6,359 nucleotides of DNA, taken from the NCBI GenBank assembly GCA_937858455.1, contig CALLYN010000964.1, positions 1-6,359 of the forward strand, read 5' to 3'. Below, piece after piece: positions 1-5,100 of this stretch. The notes beneath the pieces are model-generated. The model saw only the letters and a program-made list of their open reading frames with translations. It did not search any database and had not been told where the DNA came from. The stretch's first letter is position 1; each line of letters begins with the position of its first letter. The position numbers and the translations under genes are program-made. This DNA comes from an uncultured Kouleothrix sp. (GTDB taxonomy: Bacteria > Chloroflexota > Chloroflexia > Chloroflexales > Roseiflexaceae).

Positions 1-54
1 AGCCGAGCCTGCCAAGCCGCCGCGCAAGGGCCGCGAGCAGCCAGCCGAGCCTGC
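1..54 (+). repeat. 12-bp direct repeat (1-12 and 43-54) encoding AEPA units
   Basis: AGCCGAGCCTGC occurs at 1-12 and again at 43-54, both in the same reading frame, giving two AEPA units spaced 14 codons apart in the Pro-rich segment of the membrane protein. With only two copies in view it may be the tail of a longer low-complexity linker lying upstream of the window. Confidence 0.5.
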
Positions 55-928
55 GCTGCCGGCGATCACCGAGCCGCCGCGCGGCCGCGTTGCGGCGCTG
101 ATTGCCGCGCAGCGTGCCGCGCTGCGCGAGCTCGATTGGCGCGTGGTGCTGCTGTACGGCATCGCCTCGGGTATTCTTATGAGCCTGGCGTTTCTGCAGG
201 GGCCATCGCTCTCGCTGATCGCCGGGATCGTGCCGGTGGGCACCGGCCTGCTGCTGGGCCGGCGCGTGCGCCAGCACTACGGCCTTCACGGCTTTGTCAC
301 CGGCCTGCTGGGCGGCGTCACCGGCGCGGTGGCGCTGGCGGCGCTGATCTTCCTGACGCCGCTGCGCACCGCTATGCAGGGCGCCCTCGGCGAGCAGGCC
401 GCAAACTTCACGCTGCTGCAGATCTGGGCGCAGCTCGCCGGCTTCACGCTGTTCTCGCTGGTGGCGTTCTGCACGTTCGGCACCTCGATGGCCGGCCGCA
501 CCGAGGAGCGCAACCGCAAAGTGCGCGACGAAGTCGACAACCGCGGCGGGCAGCTGCAGCGCCCCGGCAGCATCCGCGAGGCCAGCGATATCCGCGGCCT
601 GTCGCTGCCGCAGCTCGGCACCTATGTCAAGAACCTGTTCACCAAGCAGGGCTTCACGTTCAAAGATTACCGCTTCATCGACAAAGACAAGCACCTAGAC
701 ATGTGGTTCGAGCACGAGGGCGAACCGTGGCACCTGCGCCTGAGCGTGGCCGATAAAGTCGGCGTGGGCACGGTCGAGAGCTTGCTGCAGGACATGAAGC
801 GCGAGGGCTGCCGCAAGGGCGCGGTGGTGGTATCGACCGAGTTCCAGCCGAATGTAGCCAAAACCGCGCGCGGCCGGCCGCTGGCGCTGATCGACGGGCA
901 GACGCTGTTTGAGATTGCCGAGAAGTAG
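2..928 (+). CDS. Membrane protein with C-terminal Mrr-like (restriction endonuclease-type) domain, 5' end missing
   Basis: The reading frame is open from the left edge to TAG at 926-928 (308 residues visible), so the gene starts outside the window; the GTG at 143 is only an internal Val. Visible residues 1-30 are Pro/Ala/Glu/Arg-rich with two AEPA units 14 residues apart. Hydrophobic segments follow at about 48-67, 70-87, 98-119 and 139-163. After a charged linker (about 165-197), residues 200-308 resemble the Mrr_cat fold: a helix containing YVKNLF, then KVGVGTVESLLQDMKREG, the GAVVVSTEF strand and a final LIDGQTLFEIAEK. That pattern is typical of Mrr-like nucleases. The first catalytic Asp may be kept (D233, in HLDM), but the usual Q/E-x-K reads H-L-R (244-246), so cleavage activity is doubtful. 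It probably sits in the cytoplasmic membrane with the Mrr-like domain inside the cell. True function unknown. The domain call is fairly sure, the family name less so. Confidence 0.75.
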   Translation, partial: AEPAKPPRKGREQPAEPALPAITEPPRGRVAALIAAQRAALRELDWRVVLLYGIASGILMSLAFLQGPSLSLIAGIVPVGTGLLLGRRVRQHYGLHGFVTGLLGGVTGAVALAALIFLTPLRTAMQGALGEQAANFTLLQIWAQLAGFTLFSLVAFCTFGTSMAGRTEERNRKVRDEVDNRGGQLQRPGSIREASDIRGLSLPQLGTYVKNLFTKQGFTFKDYRFIDKDKHLDMWFEHEGEPWHLRLSVADKVGVGTVESLLQDMKREGCRKGAVVVSTEFQPNVAKTARGRPLALIDGQTLFEIAEK

Positions 929-947
929 GCGCTGGATGTGCATCTCG

Positions 948-982
948 GGCTCTGCGACGCCGCTGCGGCCGATCGCGGAGCC
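948..982 (+). terminator. Stem-loop between the Mrr-like gene and fabG (possible U-less terminator)
   Basis: Arms 948-956 and 974-982 pair over 9 bp (one G.U), with an inner 4-bp stem 959-962/966-969 closed by a CTG loop. It lies 19 bases after the Mrr-like gene's stop and 32 bases before fabG. There is no T-run after it, so a Rho-independent terminator is not established; it could also be an mRNA-end stabiliser. The rest of the 86-base gap shows no convincing promoter. Confidence 0.35.
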
Positions 983-1004
983 ACATTCGTACATCATACA
1001 TCAC

Positions 1005-1008
1005 GGAG
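1005..1008 (+). promoter_or_regulatory. Ribosome binding site of fabG
   Basis: GGAG lies 6 bases before the ATG at 1015. It supports that ATG, which also gives the standard FabG N-terminus. Confidence 0.65.
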
Positions 1009-1014
1009 TGTAGG

Positions 1015-1767
1015 ATGCAGCTCAACCTGAACGACAAGGTCGCGCTCGTCACCGGTGGCTCGCGCGGGATCGGCCGGGCGATCGCAACCACGCTGGCCGC
1101 CGCCGGGGCGACGGTGGTGGTGAACTACAAGGGCAACGCCGCAGCGGCCGATGAAGTGCTGCAGGCGATCGCCGCCGCCGACGGCCAGGCCAGCGCCATT
1201 CAGGCCGACATCAGCCAGGCCGCCGAGGTCGAGCGGCTGTTCAAGGCGGTGATCGAGCGCTACGGCCGCCTCGACATCCTGGTGAACAACGCTGGCATCA
1301 CCCGCGACACGCTGCTGCTGCGCATGAAGGAAGACGACTTCGACGCCGTGATCAGCACGAACCTGCGCGGCGTGTTTCTGTGCACCAAGGCGGCGCTGCG
1401 GCCCATGGGCAAGGCCCGCGGCGGGCGGATCATCAACATCACCTCGGTGGTAGGCCTGATGGGCAACGCCGGCCAGGCGAACTACGCCGCCGCCAAGGCC
1501 GGCATCGTCGGCTTCACAAAATCCACCGCCCGCGAGATGGCCTCGCGCGGCATTACCGTCAACGCCGTCGCGCCAGGCTATATCGAGACCGAGCTGACCG
1601 GCGTGCTGAGCGATCAGATCAAAACCGCCATCCTCGAAAACATCCCACTCGGCCGGATGGGCACACCCCAGGACGTCGCCAACCTGGTGTGCTTCCTGGC
1701 CTCCGACGCCGCCGCCTATATCACCGGCCAGACACTCACCGTCGACGGTGGCATGGTGATGCAGTAG
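1015..1767 (+). CDS. fabG: 3-oxoacyl-[acyl-carrier-protein] reductase (FabG)
   Basis: NADPH-dependent reduction of 3-oxoacyl-ACP to 3-hydroxyacyl-ACP in the elongation cycle of type II fatty acid synthesis, in the cytoplasm. The 250-residue protein is a full-length classical short-chain dehydrogenase/reductase. It shows the Rossmann glycine motif TGGSRGIG at 13-20, NNAG at 91-94, a conserved Asn at 116, the catalytic Ser144 and the YAAAK motif (Tyr157, Lys161). The PG turn at 187-188 and the terminal GQTLTVDGGMVM are also typical. The ATG at 1015 has a GGAG 6 bases upstream. The gene lies 99 bases before accC, and acpP follows further down, which favours FabG over the related acetoacetyl-CoA reductase PhaB or another SDR; from sequence alone that distinction is not absolute. 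All key residues are intact. Confidence 0.9.
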   Translation: MQLNLNDKVALVTGGSRGIGRAIATTLAAAGATVVVNYKGNAAAADEVLQAIAAADGQASAIQADISQAAEVERLFKAVIERYGRLDILVNNAGITRDTLLLRMKEDDFDAVISTNLRGVFLCTKAALRPMGKARGGRIINITSVVGLMGNAGQANYAAAKAGIVGFTKSTAREMASRGITVNAVAPGYIETELTGVLSDQIKTAILENIPLGRMGTPQDVANLVCFLASDAAAYITGQTLTVDGGMVMQ

Positions 1768-1770
1768 CTT

Positions 1771-1815
1771 TATGGTGGGGGTGTGGGGCGGAGGCCGCCT
1801 CGCACCCCCACTATG
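1771..1815 (+). repeat. Long hairpin 1 in the fabG-accC gap
   Basis: Arms 1771-1791 and 1795-1815 pair over 21 bp with a 3-base loop; the departures from Watson-Crick pairing are all G.U in the + strand RNA (1771/1815, 1774/1812, 1784/1802, 1786/1800). It starts 4 bases after the fabG stop. No T-run follows, so it is a terminator only if U-less hairpins work here. Because the wobbles fit the + strand transcript, selection on RNA rather than on DNA is plausible. Confidence 0.7.
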
Positions 1816-1851
1816 CGCGGGCGGCACGGCCAAGGGCTGCGCCGCCCGCGC
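1815..1851 (+). repeat. Long hairpin 2 in the fabG-accC gap, abutting hairpin 1
   Basis: Arms 1815-1825 and 1841-1851 pair perfectly over 11 bp. After a single A/C mismatch, an inner stem 1827-1831/1835-1839 (5 bp, one G.U) closes with an AAG loop. It begins on the last base of hairpin 1 and ends 15 bases before the accC ATG, so the two hairpins fill most of the 99-base gap. Possible roles are termination after fabG, RNA processing, or control of accC translation. Confidence 0.65.
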
Positions 1852-1866
1852 CAATATTGAAGATAT

Positions 1867-3228
1867 ATGTTTGATAAAATACTGATCGCAAACCGCGGCG
1901 AGATCGCCGTGCGGATCGTGCGCGCCTGCCAGGAGCTGGGCGTGCGCGCGGTTGTCGCCTACTCGCAGGCCGACCGCGACTCGCTGGCGGTGCGCCTGGC
2001 CGACGAGGCCGTGTGCATCGGCCCGGCCGCGCCGGCGCGCTCGTATCTCAACACCCCCGCGCTGATCACCGCCGCGCTGATCACCGGCTGCGACGCGGTG
2101 CACCCTGGCTACGGCTTTCTGTCGGAGAACCCGTACTTCGCCGAGATCTGCCAGGAGTGCAGCCTCACGTTTATCGGCCCCTCGCCCGAGGCCATCCGCC
2201 TGATGGGCGATAAAGCCGTGGCCCGCCAGACGATGCGCGCCGCCGGCATGCCGGTGATCCCTGGCTCCGACGGCGCGCTGCGCAGCGTCGACGAGGCCAG
2301 CGAGCTGGCGCGCGAGATCGGCTTCCCGGTGCTGCTCAAGGCGGTGGCCGGCGGCGGCGGGCGCGGCATGCGCGTGGTGCAGGAAGAATCCGAGCTGGCG
2401 CGCGCCTACGCCACCGCCAAGGCCGAGGCCGAGGCCGCGTTCGGCCAGGGCGACCTGTACCTCGAGCGCTACCTCACCGGCATGCGCCACGTCGAGATCC
2501 AGGTGCTGGCCGACAGCTACGGCAACGCGATCTACCTGGGCGAGCGCGACTGCTCGATCCAGCGCAGGCACCAGAAGATCATCGAAGAAGGCCCCTCGCC
2601 GGCGGTGAATGCCGACCTGCGCGCGGCCATGGGCGATGCGGCCATGCGCGGCGTGCGCGCAATCGGCTACACCAATGCCGGAACCATGGAGTGCCTGCTC
2701 GGGCCCGACGGGCACTTCTACTTCATGGAGATGAACACGCGCATCCAGGTCGAGCATCCCGTCACCGAGCTGATTACCGGCGTCGATCTGGTGAAGTGGC
2801 AGCTACGTATCGCCGCCGGCGAACGCTTGACGCTGACTCAGAAAGACGTTAGAATACGCGGGCATGCGGTCGAGTGCCGTATCAATGCGGAAGATCCCGA
2901 GCGCGATTTCTTGCCGTCGGCCGGCGAGGTCGAGTTCTTTCTTCCGCCGGGCGGGCCAGGCGTACGCGTCGACTCGCACATCTACGCCGGCTATACGCCA
3001 CCCGGTACCTACGACTCGCTGCTCGCCAAGATCATCACCTGGGGGCAGGACCGCGACGAAGCGCTGACGCGGATGCAGCGCGCGCTGAGCGAGTGTATTA
3101 TCACCGGCGTGAAAACCAGCATGCCCTTTCAGCTCGCACTGCTGGACGAGCCAGATTTTCGGCGCGGCACGATCGACCTGAGCTTTCTGCCAAACCTGAT
3201 CCAGCGCCAGAAAGGCCAGGCAACGTGA
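1867..3228 (+). CDS. accC: Acetyl-CoA carboxylase, biotin carboxylase subunit (AccC)
   Basis: ATP- and bicarbonate-dependent carboxylation of biotin on the biotin carboxyl carrier protein, the first half of malonyl-CoA synthesis. The 453 residues match the stand-alone subunit (E. coli AccC is about 450), with no fused carrier domain as in propionyl- or pyruvate-carboxylase alpha chains. In order: N-terminal domain opening ILIANRGEIAVRI (5-17); HPGYGFLSEN (79-88); ATP-grasp domain with Lys116 and Lys158, glycine-rich loop 162-168, RRHQKIIEE (233-241), Glu275, Glu288, Asn290, Arg292, QVEHP (294-298); C-terminal domain with Arg338 in ECRINAEDP. All expected active-site residues are present. The start ATG gives the canonical N-terminus but has only a weak GAAGA upstream. 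It overlaps the next gene by 4 bases. A promoter-like sequence lies within it at 2827-2855. The partner gene accB is not next to it. Confidence 0.95.
   Translation: MFDKILIANRGEIAVRIVRACQELGVRAVVAYSQADRDSLAVRLADEAVCIGPAAPARSYLNTPALITAALITGCDAVHPGYGFLSENPYFAEICQECSLTFIGPSPEAIRLMGDKAVARQTMRAAGMPVIPGSDGALRSVDEASELAREIGFPVLLKAVAGGGGRGMRVVQEESELARAYATAKAEAEAAFGQGDLYLERYLTGMRHVEIQVLADSYGNAIYLGERDCSIQRRHQKIIEEGPSPAVNADLRAAMGDAAMRGVRAIGYTNAGTMECLLGPDGHFYFMEMNTRIQVEHPVTELITGVDLVKWQLRIAAGERLTLTQKDVRIRGHAVECRINAEDPERDFLPSAGEVEFFLPPGGPGVRVDSHIYAGYTPPGTYDSLLAKIITWGQDRDEALTRMQRALSECIITGVKTSMPFQLALLDEPDFRRGTIDLSFLPNLIQRQKGQAT
2827..2855 (+). promoter_or_regulatory. Candidate sigma70-type promoter inside accC
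   Basis: TTGACG (2827-2832) and TAGAAT (2850-2855) are separated by 17 bp; each box matches the bacterial consensus at five of six positions. It falls in a stretch of accC using codons that are unusual for this gene (TTG, ACT, GTT, AGA, ATA in residues 321-331). Transcription would begin near 2862, about 360 bases before the Asp23-family gene, and could express that gene and nusB independently of full-length accC. No expression evidence is available. Confidence 0.4.
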
Positions 3229-3551
3229 CGCAGGCGGCCGGAAACGTTTCAGTGGCACCGCATGTGCTAAGCAACCTGGTGGTGATGGCGGTGCGCGAGG
3301 TGCCGGGCATTGCACGCCTCGGCAGCGCGCCGCGCGCACGCCCAGGCCTGCGCGGCGACGGTGTCGCGCTGCGCGTGGCCGCCGATGGCGTAAGTGCCGA
3401 TTGCTACCTGATCGCCCAGGCCGGCACCAACCTGCTCGACGTGGGCATGGCGGTGCAGGCTACCGTGGCGGCAGTGATACGAGAGCTGGCTGGTATGGCG
3501 GTACGCGAAGTGAACGTGTACATTCAAGACGTGGAGGCGGGCAATGCCTAG
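3225..3551 (+). CDS. Asp23/Gls24 (DUF322) family protein, YqhY-like
   Basis: Small soluble protein of 108 residues covering essentially one Asp23 domain: [22 protein letters not shown] near 7-28, a variable loop (about 33-45), then a [17 protein letters not shown] strand pair and a long helix (about 67-90) ending in [11 protein letters not shown]. The start is GTG at 3225, overlapping the accC stop by 4 bases (GTGA), with AAAGG at 3211-3215 and AGG at 3218-3220 upstream; an upstream extension would run through accC in another frame. No signal peptide or membrane segment. The order accC, Asp23 gene, nusB matches B. subtilis accC-yqhY-nusB, and YqhY has been linked there to acetyl-CoA carboxylase and lipid synthesis. 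A similar role, modulating carboxylase activity or levels, is inferred from that synteny and not visible in the residues. Exact biochemical function unknown. Confidence 0.85.
   Translation: MTQAAGNVSVAPHVLSNLVVMAVREVPGIARLGSAPRARPGLRGDGVALRVAADGVSADCYLIAQAGTNLLDVGMAVQATVAAVIRELAGMAVREVNVYIQDVEAGNA
3533..3537 (+). promoter_or_regulatory. Ribosome binding site of nusB inside the Asp23-family gene
   Basis: GGAGG ends 6 bases before the nusB ATG at 3544 and lies in the last codons of the preceding gene. It fixes the nusB start and shows that the 8-base overlap is real and translationally tight. Confidence 0.75.
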
Positions 3552-3972
3552 CCTGCGCCACCGCGTTCGCACTATTGCGCTCCAGGCCCTGTTCGAGCTC
3601 GATGCCACCGACCACGCGCCCGACGAAGTGGTGGCGCGCTGGATCGCCGAAGAGCTGCTGCCGCCCGAAGGCGAACGCTTTCTGCGCCAGCTGGTGTTCG
3701 GGGTGTGGGAGCACTACTCGTACCTCGACCGGATCATCGAAGAAGCCGCGCCAAGCTGGCCAGTCAACCAGATGCCTGGCGTCGACAAGGCCATCCTGCG
3801 GATCGCGCTCTACGAAATCCTGATCGATGAAGCAGAGAAGACGCCGGTCAAAGCGGTGATCAACGAGGCCGTCGAGCTGGCAAAGCAGTTCGGCAGCGAT
3901 AATTCCAGCCGTTTTGTGAACGGTGTGCTCGGCACAGTCGTGACGCGCTATATCGAAGGGTATAGCGAGTAG
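3544..3972 (+). CDS. nusB: Transcription antitermination factor NusB
   Basis: RNA-binding partner of NusE (ribosomal protein S10) in the antitermination complex that lets RNA polymerase read through rRNA operons; cytoplasmic. The 142-residue all-alpha protein is of normal family length. It opens with the Arg-rich [16 protein letters not shown] (5-20), where NusB contacts boxA RNA. The family signature follows: [14 protein letters not shown] (80-93), then [17 protein letters not shown] (100-116) and [10 protein letters not shown] (121-130). The ATG overlaps the upstream stop codon region by 8 bases and has a good GGAGG. Co-expression with accC and the Asp23 gene is probably through translational coupling, as in B. 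subtilis. All signature regions are present and nothing suggests damage. Confidence 0.95.
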   Translation: MPSLRHRVRTIALQALFELDATDHAPDEVVARWIAEELLPPEGERFLRQLVFGVWEHYSYLDRIIEEAAPSWPVNQMPGVDKAILRIALYEILIDEAEKTPVKAVINEAVELAKQFGSDNSSRFVNGVLGTVVTRYIEGYSE

Positions 3973-3986
3973 CCGGTTGTGCTGGG

Positions 3987-4012
3987 GTAGGCGCCGCGCT
4001 TGCGGCGTCTGC
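3987..4012 (+). terminator. Stem-loop between nusB and acpP
   Basis: Arms 3987-3997 and 4002-4012 pair over 11 bp (two G.U) around a GCTT loop, 15 bases after the nusB stop. No T-run follows. It could end or stabilise the accC-Asp23-nusB transcript. The rest of the 98-base gap has weak promoter-like hexamers (TATCTT at 4021-4026 with TTGCGG at 4000-4005, 15 bp apart, or TATTCT at 4036-4041), too poor to call. Confidence 0.45.
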
Positions 4013-4055
4013 GCTGTCGGTATCTTACACAGGCATATTCTCAACCAGGCTGTTG

Positions 4056-4062
4056 AAAGGAG
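4056..4062 (+). promoter_or_regulatory. Ribosome binding site deciding the acpP start
   Basis: AAAGGAG is the strongest Shine-Dalgarno in the window, 8 bases before ATG 4071. A possible TTG start at 4053 would sit upstream of and across this site and can be dismissed. Confidence 0.8.
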
Positions 4063-4070
4063 CATTTCCC

Positions 4071-4319
4071 ATGCCATCGCCCGAAATGGAAACCCGCCTG
4101 AAGCACATTGTCGCCGAGCAGCTCGGCGTCGAAGAGGCGAAAATTGTGCCGTCGGCGCGTTTCACCGACGATCTGAACGCCGACTCGCTCGACCTAGTCG
4201 AGATGATCATGTCGCTTGAGGAAGAGTTCGGCGTCGAGATCCCCGACGAAGACGCCGAGAAGCTCCTGACGGTTCAGGATGCGATCGATTATATCGACTC
4301 GCACTCGGCTGCAGGCTAG
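4071..4319 (+). CDS. acpP: Acyl carrier protein (AcpP)
   Basis: Carries growing acyl chains on a 4'-phosphopantetheine arm during fatty acid synthesis. The 82-residue acidic protein is of standard length, with a four-helix ACP pattern: helix 1 ([15 protein letters not shown], 6-20), the loop with F31-TDDL, then the DSLDLVEMI motif, where Ser39 is the attachment site for phosphopantetheine, and helix II (40-52). [14 protein letters not shown] follows (52-65), then the last helix with VQDAIDYI (68-75). Start chosen as ATG 4071 because of the AAAGGAG 8 bases before it. The gene is separated from nusB by a hairpin-containing 98-base gap and is followed by a U-tract terminator-like structure, so it is likely its own transcript, suitable for a highly expressed protein. 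It acts with FabG encoded upstream. Confidence 0.96.
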   Translation: MPSPEMETRLKHIVAEQLGVEEAKIVPSARFTDDLNADSLDLVEMIMSLEEEFGVEIPDEDAEKLLTVQDAIDYIDSHSAAG

Positions 4320-4347
4320 CCCCAGCATCCGGCCACCGACTGCACGA

Positions 4348-4397
4348 CCGCAGAGAACGTAGGGAACGCGAAGCCGGCGCTTCGCCGTTGTCTGCGG
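4348..4397 (+). promoter_or_regulatory. Alternative fold competing with the terminator before tatB
   Basis: Arms 4348-4359 and 4386-4397 match as an inverted repeat at 11 of 12 positions (G/G mismatch at 4355/4390). They enclose a perfect 7-bp hairpin, 4368-4374/4379-4385, with loop CGGC. The 3' arms of both stems (4379-4397) use the same bases as the 5' arm of the terminator stem at 4382-4387, so the two folds cannot coexist. This looks like a leader/attenuator arrangement, but GC-rich sequence makes such overlap possible by chance. Confidence 0.35.
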
Positions 4398-4414
4398 CTC
4401 GGCGGTTTCTTTTT
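4382..4414 (+). terminator. Intrinsic terminator-like hairpin with U-tract after acpP
   Basis: Stem 4382-4387/4400-4405 (6 bp, one G.U at the base) is followed immediately by TTTCTTTTT (4406-4414). This is the only hairpin plus U-tract in the window. It lies 62 bases after the acpP stop and ends 11 bases before the tatB ATG, so the same site could act as an acpP terminator or an attenuator of tatBC. Confidence 0.55.
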
Positions 4415-4418
4415 GAGG
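4414..4418 (+). promoter_or_regulatory. Ribosome binding site of tatB, directly at the U-tract
   Basis: TGAGG starts on the last T of the terminator U-tract and lies 7 bases before ATG 4426. Any transcript ended at the U-tract would lack this site, and one starting after it would be almost leaderless. Confidence 0.55.
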
Positions 4419-4425
4419 CTGCGTC

Positions 4426-5100
4426 ATGGAAATTCTGGGCATTGGGCCAGGCGAGTTTATTCTGATACTGGTGGTGCTGCTGGTGGTGGTTGGCCCCGAG
4501 CGCCTGCCCGACCTGGCGCGCCAGGCTGGCAGGCTGCTGGTGCGCGGCCGCAACTGGCTGCAAAGCTCGCCCGACGCCGCAATGGTGCTGCGGGCGCGCC
4601 AGGAGATCGAGCAGGAGCTTGCGTCGCTGCGCACTAGCCTGCTCGAAGTCCAGAGCGTGCGCGACGAAGTGATCGGCGCGGCGCGCCAGATCGAGGAGTC
4701 GGTCGAGTCGCTCACGACTGCGGCGCGCACCGAGCTGCACGAGATCGGCTCGATCGCGCCACCCAAGCTCGCCACGCCTGAAAGCCCGGCCGACGCCCCT
4801 GCGCCGCCAGCCGAAGAGCCGTTCAAGCTGCCCGAAGCCTGGACGACGTACCCCACCACGCAGGCGCCCGAGCCCGAGCCCGAGCCAGCCCCACAAGCCG
4901 CGCCACCCGATACGCTCGCGTCGATCGAGGTGCGGCTCCAGGCGATCATGAGCGACCTGTTCGCGCTGCAAGAGCAGCTGCGCCGCAGCGGCGCGCTCGA
5001 CGCCAGCTGGCAGCCGCCCTCGTGGGGCGTGCACCTGCCCGCCGAAGGCGCACCGGCGCCGGCAGCCGAACCGATCGCGACCGAAGAGGCCCGCCCATGA
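4426..5100 (+). CDS. tatB: Twin-arginine translocase TatB-type subunit
   Basis: Subunit of the Tat pathway, which exports folded proteins with an RR signal peptide. The 224-residue protein has the family layout: a short N-terminus with IGPGE (6-10), one membrane helix (about 11-22), the hinge motif GPERLPDLARQAGR (23-36) and an amphipathic helix. The conserved acidic residue (Glu10) and the RLP hinge point to TatB rather than TatA, whose hinge is usually F-G. A charged, probably coiled-coil region spans about 50-106, then a Pro/Ala/Glu linker (112-162) with PEPEPEP, then a second predicted helix (164-188) not found in short Tat proteins. The ATG has TGAGG 7 bases upstream. The stop overlaps the tatC start as ATGA, so the two are coupled. 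No separate tatA is in the window; this protein could serve both roles or a tatA may lie elsewhere. Confidence 0.85.
   Translation: MEILGIGPGEFILILVVLLVVVGPERLPDLARQAGRLLVRGRNWLQSSPDAAMVLRARQEIEQELASLRTSLLEVQSVRDEVIGAARQIEESVESLTTAARTELHEIGSIAPPKLATPESPADAPAPPAEEPFKLPEAWTTYPTTQAPEPEPEPAPQAAPPDTLASIEVRLQAIMSDLFALQEQLRRSGALDASWQPPSWGVHLPAEGAPAPAAEPIATEEARP
4867..4884 (+). repeat. CCCGAG triplet repeat in tatB
   Basis: Three tandem CCCGAG units, in frame, encode the PEPEPE part of the TatB linker. Such short coding repeats may vary in copy number between strains without changing frame. Confidence 0.7.

Noticed and set aside
143..145. GTG as the start of the Mrr-like gene
   Set aside because: The frame is open upstream to the window edge, no Shine-Dalgarno precedes the GTG, and the upstream codons form a coherent Pro-rich segment.
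136..756. Alternative + strand frame overlapping the Mrr-like gene
   Set aside because: The product is Arg/Ala/Pro-rich low complexity. The frame from base 2 to 928 has membrane segments and a recognisable domain.
1872..1880. Extended -10 promoter-like TGATAAAAT at the start of accC
   Set aside because: It encodes the conserved DKI start of AccC, has no -35 partner at proper spacing, and low-GC 5' codons are common to ease translation.
994..2757. A 587-codon open frame on the minus strand across fabG, the gap and most of accC
   Set aside because: Its translation is His/Ala/Gly/Val/Arg-rich low complexity with no recognisable domain, and it lies opposite two well-supported genes. Such antisense frames are a product of GC-rich codon usage.
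4053..4055. TTG as an upstream start for acpP
   Set aside because: It overlaps the strong AAAGGAG that serves ATG 4071 and would add six residues not usual in acyl carrier proteins.
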